From NCBI GenBank assembly GCA_964640725.1, contig CAZXIJ010000003.1, positions 62,001 through 126,000 of the forward strand: a DNA stretch of 64,000 bases. Reading direction: 5' to 3'. Shown piece after piece: positions 1 to 8,454 of the stretch. This DNA comes from CALHVX01 sp964640725 (GTDB lineage: Bacteria; Pseudomonadota; Gammaproteobacteria; Pseudomonadales; Azotimanducaceae). Within the stretch, counting starts at the first letter, position 1. Every line of letters begins with the position of its first letter. The notes below the pieces were generated by a model that saw nothing but the letters and a program-made list of their open reading frames with translations, had not been told where the DNA came from and ran no database searches. Both the position numbers and the translations under genes were made by a program.

Positions 1-2328
1 GAAGTGTTCGTCCAGCTCTACGACGAAGGTCTGATCTACCGCGGGCAGCGACTGGTCAACTGGGACCCGGTGCTCGGGACAGCCATTTCCGACCTTGAGG
101 TCGAGAATCGCGAGGAGCAGGGCCACCTGTGGCACTTCCGTTATCCCCTGATCGATGGCACCACGACGGACGGCAAGGACCACCTGGTGGTCGCCACCAC
201 CCGGCCCGAAACCATGCTCGGCGATACGGCGGTGGCGGTGCACCCCGATGATCCGCGCTACCAGTCACTGATCGGCAAGACCGTGCGGCTGCCCCTGGTG
301 GATCGCGAGATCCCGGTCATCGCCGACGACTACGTGGATCCGGAATTTGGCAGCGGCTGCGTCAAGATCACGCCCGCTCATGACTTTAACGACAACGAGG
401 TTGGCGCCCGGCACAGCTTGCCGCTGATCAATGTGTTCGCCGCCGATGCGAGCCTGCTGAAGGCGTCTCCGGTGCCCGCGGCCTATCAGGGCCTGGACCG
501 GCTGGCTGGCCGCAAAGCCATCGTCGCGGCCATGGAGCAGCTGGGACTGCTTGAGCAAATCGACGACCACAAACTCATGGTGCCCCGGGGCGACCGCTCG
601 GACGCCGTCATCGAGCCCTGGCTGACGGACCAATGGTTCGTCAAGATCGAGCCGCTGGCCGGCCCGGCGATCAAGGCCGTCGAAGACGGCGCGATCGAAT
701 TCGTGCCCAAGCAGTACGAGAACACCTACTTTGCCTGGATGCGCAATATTCAGGACTGGTGTATCTCCCGGCAGCAGTGGTGGGGCCATCGCATCCCGGC
801 GTGGTACGACGACGACGGCCAGATCTACGTGGGGCGCAGCGAGGCCGAGGTGCGCAGCAAGCATGCGCTGACTCCTGACTTCGCCCTGCGACGCGACGAC
901 GATGTGCTGGAGACCTGGTTCTCTTCGGCGCTGTGGACCTTTGGGACCCTCGGCTGGCCGGAGCACACCGAGGACCTGGCGCGCTTTCACCCCACCGACG
1001 CGCTGGTCACCGGGCACGACATCATTTTCTTCTGGGTAGCCCGGATGATCATGATGACGCTGAAGTTCACCGGCGAGGTCCCCTTCAAGACCGTTTACGT
1101 GCACGGCCTTGTGCGCGACGCCGATGGCAACAAGATGTCCAAGACCAAAGGCAACGGCCTGGACCCCATCGATTTCATGGACGGCATCGCCGTCGATGAC
1201 CTGGTGGCCAAGCGCACAAGCAATCTGACCCAGCCGCAGATGGCCAAGCGGATCGAGAAGGCGACCCGCAAGGACTTTCCCGAAGGCATCGCGCCCTACG
1301 GCACCGACTCCCTGCGCTTCACCTTCGCCGCCCTTGCCTCTCCGGGTCGTGACGTCCGCTTCGATAGCCAGCGCGTCGCCGGGTACCGCAACTTCTGCAA
1401 CAAGCTGTGGAACGCATCGCGCTTCGTGCTGACCAACACGGAAGGCGTCGACCTGCGGGGACCGAAAACGCTGACCCTCGCCGACCGCTGGATTCTTGCC
1501 GAGCTTCGAGGGCTGCTGGAACGCACCGAGCGCGCCGTCGAGACCTATCGCTTCGACCTGTACGCGGCCGCCGTCTACGACTTCGCCTGGCACCAGTACT
1601 GCGATTGGTACCTGGAGCTCACCAAGCCCCTGCTGTGGGACGAGACCGCCGACGAAGCAGTGGCTCGGGGCACCCGCCATACGCTGCTGCAGGCGCTGGA
1701 GATGCTGCTGCGCATTGCGCACCCGATCATTCCCTACATCACCGAATCGCTGTGGCAGAGCGTTGCGCCGCGCCTTGAGCAGAGCGGCCCAACGATCATG
1801 GAGCAGCCGTTCCCGACGCTGGCCGACTGCCCGGATGATGCCGATGCAGCCGCCGCGGTGCGCTGGCTGAAGCGCGTGGTCGAAGGAGTCCGCAACATTC
1901 GCGGCGAAGCCAACATCAAGCCCGGGCAGGCTATCACCCTGCTGCTGCAGGGCGGCGGCGACGCTGACCGGGCTCAGGCTGCGGCAACGACGGACATCCT
2001 CAAGCGGCTCGCCAAGATCGAACAGGTCGACTGGCTCGAGGACGGCGCGCAACCGCCGCCGAACGCGCTGGCGCTGGTCGACGACCTGAAGGTGATGGTG
2101 CCCCTCAAAGGCCTGATCGACGTCGAGGCGGAAAAGGCCCGGCTGAGCAAGGAAATCGAGCGCCAGCGCGGCGATCTGAAGCGGGTCGAAGGCAAGCTGG
2201 GCAACGCCAAGTTCGTCGACAAGGCACCGGTCGAAGTCGTCGACAAGGAACGCGCCAAGGCCGCTGACCTGAGCCAGTCGCTGGCCACCCTGGACGAGCA
2301 GCTGACGGCACTGGACCAGCTGCGCTGA
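1..2328 (+). CDS. valS: Valyl-tRNA synthetase, C-terminal 775 residues (5' end outside window)
   Basis: Charges tRNA-Val with valine in the cytoplasm; class Ia synthetase. The reading frame is open from the first base, so the gene starts upstream and roughly the first 150-175 residues, including the HIGH motif, are missing. The visible part starts in the catalytic core (NWDP motif followed by AISDLEVE, typical of ValS rather than IleS), continues through the CP1 editing domain (TTRPETMLGD), and carries the KMSKTKGN loop at 1132-1155. Next come the anticodon-binding helical domain and a C-terminal coiled coil from about 2100 to 2320 rich in Glu, Lys and Arg, the tRNA-binding arm found in bacterial ValS. 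The product is certain; only the N-terminus is unknown. Confidence 0.97.
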   Translation, partial: EVFVQLYDEGLIYRGQRLVNWDPVLGTAISDLEVENREEQGHLWHFRYPLIDGTTTDGKDHLVVATTRPETMLGDTAVAVHPDDPRYQSLIGKTVRLPLVDREIPVIADDYVDPEFGSGCVKITPAHDFNDNEVGARHSLPLINVFAADASLLKASPVPAAYQGLDRLAGRKAIVAAMEQLGLLEQIDDHKLMVPRGDRSDAVIEPWLTDQWFVKIEPLAGPAIKAVEDGAIEFVPKQYENTYFAWMRNIQDWCISRQQWWGHRIPAWYDDDGQIYVGRSEAEVRSKHALTPDFALRRDDDVLETWFSSALWTFGTLGWPEHTEDLARFHPTDALVTGHDIIFFWVARMIMMTLKFTGEVPFKTVYVHGLVRDADGNKMSKTKGNGLDPIDFMDGIAVDDLVAKRTSNLTQPQMAKRIEKATRKDFPEGIAPYGTDSLRFTFAALASPGRDVRFDSQRVAGYRNFCNKLWNASRFVLTNTEGVDLRGPKTLTLADRWILAELRGLLERTERAVETYRFDLYAAAVYDFAWHQYCDWYLELTKPLLWDETADEAVARGTRHTLLQALEMLLRIAHPIIPYITESLWQSVAPRLEQSGPTIMEQPFPTLADCPDDADAAAAVRWLKRVVEGVRNIRGEANIKPGQAITLLLQGGGDADRAQAAATTDILKRLAKIEQVDWLEDGAQPPPNALALVDDLKVMVPLKGLIDVEAEKARLSKEIERQRGDLKRVEGKLGNAKFVDKAPVEVVDKERAKAADLSQSLATLDEQLTALDQLR

Positions 2329-2368
2329 CTCTCAGTATGGTTCGGTCTCCCGCCCACAGGAGCCGATC

Positions 2369-2770
2369 ATGAGCGATTCCGCCGAGCCAGCCCGCCCCAT
2401 GGACCTGGGCGCTTTTTCCGTCAGCCTTTCGGTCAAGGATCTGGCACAGTCCCGCGCCTTCTACGAGGCCCTGGGCTTTGCAGTCTTTGGCGGCAACCCG
2501 GAACAGAACTGGCTGATGCTGCGCAACGGCGACCACGTCATCGGGCTGTTCCAGGGCATGTTTGAAGGCAACCTGATGACCTTCAACCCGGGCTGGAACC
2601 AACAGGCCGAAGAAGCCGACCCCTTTACGGACGTGCGGCAGCTGCAGGCGCAGCTTCGAGCTTCCGGCATCGAGCCGGTGCAGGGCGCAGACCCGGACAC
2701 CACCGGGCCGGCCAGCCTGATGATCGTTGACCCGGACGGCAACCAGATCCTGATTGACCAGCATCGCTGA
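2369..2770 (+). CDS. VOC-family (glyoxalase/bleomycin-resistance fold) protein
   Basis: A 133-residue single-module vicinal-oxygen-chelate protein. The module opens with a beta strand and the family signature SVKDLAQSRAFYEALGF near residue 20 and ends with MIVDPDGNQILID near residue 125, the usual metal-ligand edge strand of the fold. The start is supported by the Shine-Dalgarno sequence CAGGAG seven bases before the ATG. It lies 40 bp after valS and may be cotranscribed. VOC members include lyases, dioxygenases and antibiotic-binding proteins; the substrate cannot be told from the sequence. Confidence 0.85.
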   Translation: MSDSAEPARPMDLGAFSVSLSVKDLAQSRAFYEALGFAVFGGNPEQNWLMLRNGDHVIGLFQGMFEGNLMTFNPGWNQQAEEADPFTDVRQLQAQLRASGIEPVQGADPDTTGPASLMIVDPDGNQILIDQHR

Positions 2771-2832
2771 ACCAGCCCAGATGAGCGACATCGCCGCATC
2801 GCTCAGCGCGCTGTAGCGTCGGTCGTCGCAGA

Positions 2833-4509
2833 TCAGCCCTGCTGCGCTGCGTGAGCCGCTTCCCGCAGCGCTCGCTTGTTAATCTTGCCAGAGCCAATGC
2901 GCGGCAACGCTTCCGGGCTGAAGATCAGGTAGCGCGGCACCTTGAACGCCGCGACTCGCGCCTTCAGGAACGCGCGCAGCTCGTCGGGGTCAATGGGCGA
3001 GCTCGTGTACAGGGTCGCACCCACCTCTTCCCCCAGCCGCTCGTCCGGCACGCCGTAAACGGCAGCTTCGACCACCGACTCATGCTCGAGCAACGCCGCT
3101 TCAACCTCGCCGCAGCCGATGTTCTCGCCGCCGCGGATGACCAGATCCTTGATGCGGTCAACGATGTAAAGATAGCCCTGCTCATCCAGATAGGCCACGT
3201 CACCGGTGCTCAGCCAGCCGTCCTGATAGACCTCGGCAGTCGCGTCAGGCCGGTTCCAGTAAGCGCGAAACATGCCTGTGCCGCTGACCTGCAGCTCACC
3301 GCGCTCTCCCGTCGGCAGTTCCTTGCCCGTACCATCAACGATGCGCAGCGCCATGACCGCGCTGCAGCGGCCGGAGCTGGCCGGGTGCGCCTGATAGTCT
3401 TCGCCGCCAATGCCCGTGCCGATCGCGTTGGTTTCGGTCATGCCCCAGCCGGTGTTGGGCAGCGCTGTTTGAACGGCCCGGGAGATGCGCGCGACCTGCT
3501 CGGGTGCCCGGGCAGCACCGCCGCCGCCGATCACCCGGAGCGACGACAGGTCACGGTCGCTGTCCGCCGCCGCGCTGATCAGATCGCCGGTCATGGCCGA
3601 AGGCGCGACAAAGTTAACGATGCGCTCGCGCTCGACCAGCGCCAGGGCTTCGTCAACGTCCCACTTGTACATGCAGACCATCTTGCGCTGCGCGCGGTAG
3701 CAGGACAGAAAGACCGCGTGTGAGCCCGTGGCATGGAACAGCGGAACGCCCAGCAGCGTCGCCAGCTGATGGGGCGGCGGTTCCGGGGCCTCGCCTGCAA
3801 GCGCAACGGCGATCGCGCCCTCCAGCTCCCAGGACAACAGCGCGCTCAGCACTGCCCGGTGCGATGACACAACGCCCTTCGGGTGTCCGGTAGAGCCCGA
3901 GGTGTAGAAAATGATCGCGTCGTCGTCGGGGGCAAAGTCGGCGTCGGGCATGCCCGGGGGCGCAGCGGCCAGCAGATCCTCCCAGCGCTGCGCGCCCGGC
4001 GAGGGCGCAGCGGTGCGAATCGCCACCAGCTCGCAGTCCAGCCCTTGCCGGTGGCCGTCGAGCCGCGCCAGCCGCTCGTCGTCCAGCACCGCCACCCGTG
4101 CGCCGCTGTCTTCCAGCCCGTAGCGCATCTCGTCCCCTTTCCAGAGAGAGTTCATGGCGACCGCAATCGCGCCGATGGAAGTCGCAGCCACAAAGGTCGC
4201 CACCCATTCCGGGTAGTTCCGGGCGCAGATCGCCACCCGATCGCCGGGGCGTACGCCATAGCGTGTGACCAGCACCTGTGCAAATCGGGACGCGTCCGCC
4301 AGCGCTTCGGCAAAGGTGAGCCGCTCGTCCCGAAAGACCAGAAACGTCTCGTCCGAGGCGGTGCCTGCGAACAGCTCCCGCAGCGTTGGCGGCGCATTGG
4401 CAAAGGCTTTGCGCGGGCGCCCGTACTGCTGGATATCGGTCAGCTCGTAGGGCTGCCCGGGCGCCGTCAGCGCGGCGATGGCCTGCGCGCGATCAGCCAC
4501 TGTTCCCAT
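2833..4509 (-). CDS. Class I adenylate-forming enzyme, probable fatty acyl-CoA synthetase
   Basis: A 558-residue AMP-dependent synthetase/ligase that would activate a carboxylic acid as acyl-AMP and transfer it to CoA. Family motifs are in the right order: the P-loop YTSGSTGHPKG near residue 205, the adenine-binding GWGMTETNA near 358, the GWLSTGD motif with the AMP-ribose Asp near 435, the hinge KDLVIRGGENI, and the catalytic lysine in GKINKRALR near the C-terminus. Length is normal for the long- or medium-chain acyl-CoA synthetase group. It is followed 26 bp upstream on the same strand by a quinone oxidoreductase gene, so the two may share a transcript. Chain length and natural substrate are not deducible; a benzoate or carnitine type substrate is not excluded. 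Confidence 0.88.
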   Translation of the reverse strand: MGTVADRAQAIAALTAPGQPYELTDIQQYGRPRKAFANAPPTLRELFAGTASDETFLVFRDERLTFAEALADASRFAQVLVTRYGVRPGDRVAICARNYPEWVATFVAATSIGAIAVAMNSLWKGDEMRYGLEDSGARVAVLDDERLARLDGHRQGLDCELVAIRTAAPSPGAQRWEDLLAAAPPGMPDADFAPDDDAIIFYTSGSTGHPKGVVSSHRAVLSALLSWELEGAIAVALAGEAPEPPPHQLATLLGVPLFHATGSHAVFLSCYRAQRKMVCMYKWDVDEALALVERERIVNFVAPSAMTGDLISAAADSDRDLSSLRVIGGGGAARAPEQVARISRAVQTALPNTGWGMTETNAIGTGIGGEDYQAHPASSGRCSAVMALRIVDGTGKELPTGERGELQVSGTGMFRAYWNRPDATAEVYQDGWLSTGDVAYLDEQGYLYIVDRIKDLVIRGGENIGCGEVEAALLEHESVVEAAVYGVPDERLGEEVGATLYTSSPIDPDELRAFLKARVAAFKVPRYLIFSPEALPRIGSGKINKRALREAAHAAQQG

Positions 4510-4535
4510 TCCCGTCCCCCTGTCAGCGTTGACTG

Positions 4536-5504
4536 CTACTGCACGTTCAGAATCAGTTTGCCGATGTTCGCATCGGCGGCCATGTGCTCGTGCGCGGCCG
4601 CCGTCTCCTGGATCGAGAAGCTGCGGTCAATGATCGGCTTGATGGTGCCCGCCTCAATGCGCGGCCAAACGTGTTCCCAGAGCGCATCCATGACCGCCGC
4701 TTTCGCGCTGGCAGGCCGCGCCCGCAGCGTCGAGCCGATCACGCGCAGCCGCTTCATCATCATCAGCCCCAGGCTGACTTCGGCGCTCACGCCGCCCATC
4801 AGGCCGATCACGACCAGCCGGCCGTCGAGCGCAAGGCTCTGCAGATTGGCATCCAGGTAGCCGGCGCCGACGGGATCGAGAATCACGTTAACGCCCGCAC
4901 CGTCCGTCCAGTCGGCAACGCTGGCCTGGAACGGTCCGTCGTGGCGATTGACGCCGCCCGCGGCCCCCAGCGCTTCGCAGGCGGCCAGCTTGTCAGCGCT
5001 GCCAACGGTCACATAGCAGGGGTTGCCAAAGGCCTTGCACAGCTGGATTCCGGCGGTCCCGACGCCGCTCGCGCCCGCATGCAGCAGCGCACGCTCGCCG
5101 CGCTGCAGGCCGGCTTCCATGTACAGGTTCAGATAGGCGGTGGCGAACACCTCCGGCAGGGCCGCCGCTTGTTCGAAGCTGAGCGCGCCGGGAATCGGCA
5201 GTACCTGCCCGGCGGGCACCGTGACTTCTTCGGCATAACCGCCGCCTGAGAGCAACGCGCAGACCCGATCGCCGAGCGCAACCCGGGTCACGCCTTCGCC
5301 CAGCTCCGTCACCACGCCCGCGCATTCCAGCCCGAGAATGTCACTCGCCCCCGGGGGCGGCGGGTATCGGCCGCTGCGCTGCGCAAGATCCGCCCGGTTG
5401 GCTGCCGTGGCATGCACGGCAATTCGCACTTCGCCGACCCCGAGGGTTGGTGCGGGCGCCTCGGCCCAGCTGAGCTGATCGTCTTCGATGATGATGGCGC
5501 GCAT
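4536..5504 (-). CDS. NAD(P)H:quinone oxidoreductase, zinc-free medium-chain dehydrogenase family
   Basis: A 322-residue member of the QOR/PIG3 branch of the MDR superfamily. The N-terminal GroES-like domain has NRADLAQRSGRYPPPPG near residue 36, the hallmark of the p53-inducible PIG3-like quinone oxidoreductases. The Rossmann domain holds the nucleotide-binding segment HAGASGVGTAGIQL near 142. The structural and catalytic zinc cysteines of alcohol dehydrogenases are absent. It would reduce quinones or enones with NAD(P)H in the cytoplasm. It sits in a same-strand run after hisF with 35 bp spacing and before the acyl-CoA synthetase. Confidence 0.88.
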   Translation of the reverse strand: MRAIIIEDDQLSWAEAPAPTLGVGEVRIAVHATAANRADLAQRSGRYPPPPGASDILGLECAGVVTELGEGVTRVALGDRVCALLSGGGYAEEVTVPAGQVLPIPGALSFEQAAALPEVFATAYLNLYMEAGLQRGERALLHAGASGVGTAGIQLCKAFGNPCYVTVGSADKLAACEALGAAGGVNRHDGPFQASVADWTDGAGVNVILDPVGAGYLDANLQSLALDGRLVVIGLMGGVSAEVSLGLMMMKRLRVIGSTLRARPASAKAAVMDALWEHVWPRIEAGTIKPIIDRSFSIQETAAAHEHMAADANIGKLILNVQ

Positions 5505-5539
5505 GGCAGCTCCTCGGGAAAGGTCAGGACGTCAATCAG

Positions 5540-6319
5540 TTACCAGGACATTCGCATGGCAACGCCAGCTTCCGCCAGCGCCTGCTTCAGACCGGATACC
5601 CGGTAGTCGCCGTAGTGCACCATCGAGGCGACGAGCGCAGCGTCCGCGCGCCCCTCGGTCAGAACATCCACCAGATGCTGCGGGGTGCCGGCGCCACCGG
5701 AGGCGATCACGGGTATGCGCACGGCTTCGCTGATCATGCGGGTCAGGGCCAGCTCGTAACCGTCCCGGGTGCCGTCGGCGTCAATGGAGTTCACCACCAG
5801 CTCGCCAGCCCCGAGTCGTTCGCCCTCTCGGGCCCAGGCCAGGGCGTCCAGGGGCATGGGCTTGCGGCCGCCGTTAATCACAATCTGATAGCCACTGGGA
5901 AAGCTGGTGCGATCTTCGGTAACGGCGATGTCCATGGACAGAACCACGTTCTGCACGCCGATCGCCTCGGCACACTCCCCGATCAGCGCCGGGCGCTGCA
6001 CCGCGGCGGAATTGACGTTGATCTTTTCGGCACCCGCATGGCGCAGGTCCGTGGCATCGGCAACGCTGCGCACGCCGCCGCCGACCGACAGGGGGATGAA
6101 GACCTGCTCGGCCACGGACTCGACCACGTCGAGCATGATGTTGCGCCGGTCGCTCGACGCGGTGATGTCGTAGAACACCAGCTCGTCCAGACCATCGAGG
6201 TAGTACTCACGCGCTTTCTCAACGGGGTCGCCGATGTCCTTCGTGTCGACAAACTTGACGCTCTTGGCCAGCTTGCCGTCGCGCACGTCCAGGCAGGCAA
6301 TCAGACGTTTGCTCAGCAT
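5540..6319 (-). CDS. hisF: Imidazole glycerol phosphate synthase cyclase subunit HisF
   Basis: A 259-residue (beta-alpha)8 barrel that joins HisH-derived ammonia to PRFAR, giving imidazole glycerol phosphate for histidine and AICAR for purines. Catalytic acids align with the well-studied HisF numbering: Asp11 in ACLDVRDG and Asp130 in LSMDIAV; the phosphate-binding loops (VGGGVRS, NSIDADGT, ASGGAG) are present. It overlaps the hisH stop by seven bases, so translation is coupled. The gene normally found between the two or next to them in histidine operons, hisA, is absent. Because Asp11 is kept, this looks like true histidine HisF rather than the HisF2 paralogue of O-antigen clusters, although the KSVKF...IGDP stretch resembles that group; moderately sure of the pathway, very sure of the family. 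Confidence 0.93.
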   Translation of the reverse strand: MLSKRLIACLDVRDGKLAKSVKFVDTKDIGDPVEKAREYYLDGLDELVFYDITASSDRRNIMLDVVESVAEQVFIPLSVGGGVRSVADATDLRHAGAEKINVNSAAVQRPALIGECAEAIGVQNVVLSMDIAVTEDRTSFPSGYQIVINGGRKPMPLDALAWAREGERLGAGELVVNSIDADGTRDGYELALTRMISEAVRIPVIASGGAGTPQHLVDVLTEGRADAALVASMVHYGDYRVSGLKQALAEAGVAMRMSW

Positions 6320-6945
6320 GAGCCATCCCAGCGGGCAAAGGCCGCCAGCAACCGCAGCCCGACACGCCCGCTCTTTTCCGGGTGGAATTGGGTGCCGAAA
6401 TAATTGTCCCGGCCCAGGGCGCAGGCAAACTCCTGCTCGTACTGCGCCACCGCGTACACGTCTTCGGGCCGGGCCGGAGCCGGATAGTAGCCGTGCACGA
6501 AGTAGAAATAGTCGCCGGGCTCTATCTCGTCAAGCAACGGGTGCGCGCGCTGCGGCCGTACCTGGTTCCAGCCCATGTGCGGGACCTTCAGCGCCGGGTC
6601 ATCGAAGCGAAAACGCTGAACCTGCCCTGCGATCAGCCCGAGGGTGTCCGTGTCCTGCTCTTCGCTGTGCTCCAGGGAGATCTGCATGCCCAGACAGATG
6701 CCGAGCAGCGGCTTGCCGCTGGCAAGGAAGGCTTTGAGGGCCTGTTCCATGCCGGACTCGCGAATGCTGCGCATGGCGGGCCCGGCCGCGCCGACCCCGG
6801 GAAAAATCACCCGGTCCATGCCTGCGAGCACGTCGGGGTCCCGGGTGATGTGCGCGGTGATGCCGACTTCCGCGCAGGCACGGCGAACGCTCGCCAGATT
6901 GCCGGCGTCGTAGTCGATGATTGCGGTTTTGCCGGAATTCTCCAT
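6313..6945 (-). CDS. hisH: Imidazole glycerol phosphate synthase glutaminase subunit HisH
   Basis: A 210-residue class I glutamine amidotransferase that releases ammonia from glutamine and channels it to HisF. The triad is visible: nucleophile Cys84 in GICLGMQ, with His188 and Glu190 in FHPEKS. The PGVGA oxyanion-loop motif is at residues 49-53. Start ATG at 6945. It is the first gene of a two-gene hisHF unit and is divergent from hemH across about 140 bp. Confidence 0.94.
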   Translation of the reverse strand: MENSGKTAIIDYDAGNLASVRRACAEVGITAHITRDPDVLAGMDRVIFPGVGAAGPAMRSIRESGMEQALKAFLASGKPLLGICLGMQISLEHSEEQDTDTLGLIAGQVQRFRFDDPALKVPHMGWNQVRPQRAHPLLDEIEPGDYFYFVHGYYPAPARPEDVYAVAQYEQEFACALGRDNYFGTQFHPEKSGRVGLRLLAAFARWDGSC

Positions 6946-7045
6946 GGGTCGCGGATACTAGCTGCTTTCGGGCGCGAGCAGAAACCCCCCTGGGCAATCA
7001 CCGCTCATTCATCCCGGCTTCGCTAATTTCCCGCTCCGGGTCGGG

Positions 7046-7051
7046 TATTAT
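7046..7051 (+). promoter_or_regulatory. Candidate -10 element for hemH
   Basis: TATTAT matches the sigma-70 -10 hexamer at five of six positions and lies 35-40 bp before the hemH start in the hisH/hemH divergent gap. No convincing -35 hexamer is placed 16-18 bp upstream, so the call is weak. Confidence 0.3.
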
Positions 7052-7086
7052 GGCGCGGCGAACGGCGCGGCTTCCGGCCACGCTTC

Positions 7087-8142
7087 ATGGGCTTCACACG
7101 GATCATCATGTCAGCACCCAAACGCGGCGTACTGCTAGCCAACCTCGGCACCCCGGCAAGCCCGGCGGTCGCAGACGTCCGCGCGTACCTGGGCGAGTTC
7201 CTGATGGACCGCCATGTGCTGGATGTGCCCTGGCCCGTTCGCAAGCTGATCGTCTCGGCCTTCATCCTGCCCTTTCGCCCCAAGAACAGCGCCGAAGCCT
7301 ACGCCAGCATCTGGGAGGAAGGCGGGTCGCCGCTGCTGCTCGAAAGCGAGAAGCTGCAGGCCGCCTTGACGGAGGCGCTGACGGACGAGGCGATGCCGGT
7401 GGCCCTGGGCATGCGCTACGGCGCACCGTCCCTCAAAGATGCCGTCGCCCAGCTGCGGGCCAGCGACGTGACCGACATCCTGCTCGTGTCTTTGTACCCG
7501 CAGCACGCAGACTCAACGCGAACCACCTGTATCGAGGCGGTTCAGGCCCTGATGCCCAGGGGCATGAACCTGACCGTACTGCCGCCCTTTTACAACCATC
7601 CGGATTACATCGCGGCACTTGCAGACAGCGTGCGCCCGGCCCTGGCCGCGCCCTACGACCACCTGCTGCTCAGCTACCACGGGCTGCCGGAGCGGCATCT
7701 GACCAAGGCCGACCCGACCGGCACGCATTGCCTGGCCAAACCAGACTGCTGCGCCACGGCATCGCCCGCCCATGCCACCTGCTATCGCCACCAGGTCTAC
7801 GAAACCTCCCGCGCGCTGGGTCAGGCCCTTGGGCTGGCCGAGCACGAGTTCTCTACCAGCTTTCAGTCACGGCTCGGCCGCCTGCCGTGGCTGACCCCGT
7901 ACACCGACCAGACGCTGGAAGAGCTGCCTGGCAAAGGCATCCAGAAACTCGTTGTCGCCTGCCCCGCGTTCGTGGCCGACAACCTCGAAACCCTGGAGGA
8001 AATCGGCATCCAGGGGCGAGAGACCTTTCTCGCCGCCGGTGGCGAGTCGCTCACCCTCGTGCCTTGCCTGAACGCCCAGCCGGGCTGGGTGCAGGTGTTG
8101 AGCCGCTGGATTCGCAACGACCCTCTGGCCGTCGCCGCCTAG
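7087..8142 (+). CDS. hemH: Ferrochelatase with a four-cysteine insert (predicted [2Fe-2S] type)
   Basis: Inserts ferrous iron into protoporphyrin IX, the last step of protoheme synthesis. The 351-residue product has the ferrochelatase core (LLANLGTP at the N-terminus, LSYHGLPERH with the catalytic His near residue 199, and a FVADNLETLEEI segment near the C-terminus). Immediately after the HGLPERH segment is an insert with Cys215, Cys221, Cys222 and Cys232, the arrangement seen in bacterial ferrochelatases that bind a [2Fe-2S] cluster; the E. coli enzyme lacks it. The first ATG is at 7087; an in-frame ATG at 7108 (protein starting SAPKRGVLLANLG) fits the family equally well, and neither has a strong Shine-Dalgarno. 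Confidence 0.94.
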   Translation: MGFTRIIMSAPKRGVLLANLGTPASPAVADVRAYLGEFLMDRHVLDVPWPVRKLIVSAFILPFRPKNSAEAYASIWEEGGSPLLLESEKLQAALTEALTDEAMPVALGMRYGAPSLKDAVAQLRASDVTDILLVSLYPQHADSTRTTCIEAVQALMPRGMNLTVLPPFYNHPDYIAALADSVRPALAAPYDHLLLSYHGLPERHLTKADPTGTHCLAKPDCCATASPAHATCYRHQVYETSRALGQALGLAEHEFSTSFQSRLGRLPWLTPYTDQTLEELPGKGIQKLVVACPAFVADNLETLEEIGIQGRETFLAAGGESLTLVPCLNAQPGWVQVLSRWIRNDPLAVAA

Positions 8143-8213
8143 CCGTCAGCCAGCCGCGCGCCGCAGCCCTCAGTCCGTACAATAGGGGTCCCTAAACGAT
8201 CAGGATCCCCGCC

Positions 8214-8435
8214 ATGGCAGACGCAGATCGCGACGTCGAGAAGGCATACTCCAACAGCGAGAATATCGCCAAGCTGGAACGGCTGGTCGAGTGTATGAAG
8301 ACCGGCAAGCCCTTTGAGATTCAGGTTGCCGGCGAGCGCATCTACGTGCCGGTCAGTGCCCAGTTCACCATCGAGCACGAGCGCGAAGATGGCGAAGAAG
8401 AGCTGGAGTTTCAGTTTCGCTGGACCGCCAGCTAG
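8214..8435 (+). CDS. Amphi-Trp domain protein
   Basis: A 73-residue acidic protein. It ends with an alternating polar/hydrophobic strand, LEFQFRW, which with the helix ENIAKLERLVECMKTGKPF is the layout of the amphi-Trp domain family. It follows hemH by 71 bp on the same strand. A TACAAT hexamer at 8178-8183 could be a -10 element but has no good partner. The function of the family is not known; the name describes the repeated amphipathic strand with a terminal Trp. Confidence 0.75.
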   Translation: MADADRDVEKAYSNSENIAKLERLVECMKTGKPFEIQVAGERIYVPVSAQFTIEHEREDGEEELEFQFRWTAS

Positions 8436-8454
8436 GCGCCGCCGGCGCTGGCCT

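Noticed and set aside
265..2052. 595-codon open frame antisense to valS
   Set aside because: GC-rich codon bias opens the complementary frame; it shows no recognisable protein features and lies fully inside a certain gene.
2782..2803. Hairpin GAGCGA/TCGCTC between VOC and acyl-CoA synthetase genes as terminator
   Set aside because: Ten-base loop, short stem and no T-run.
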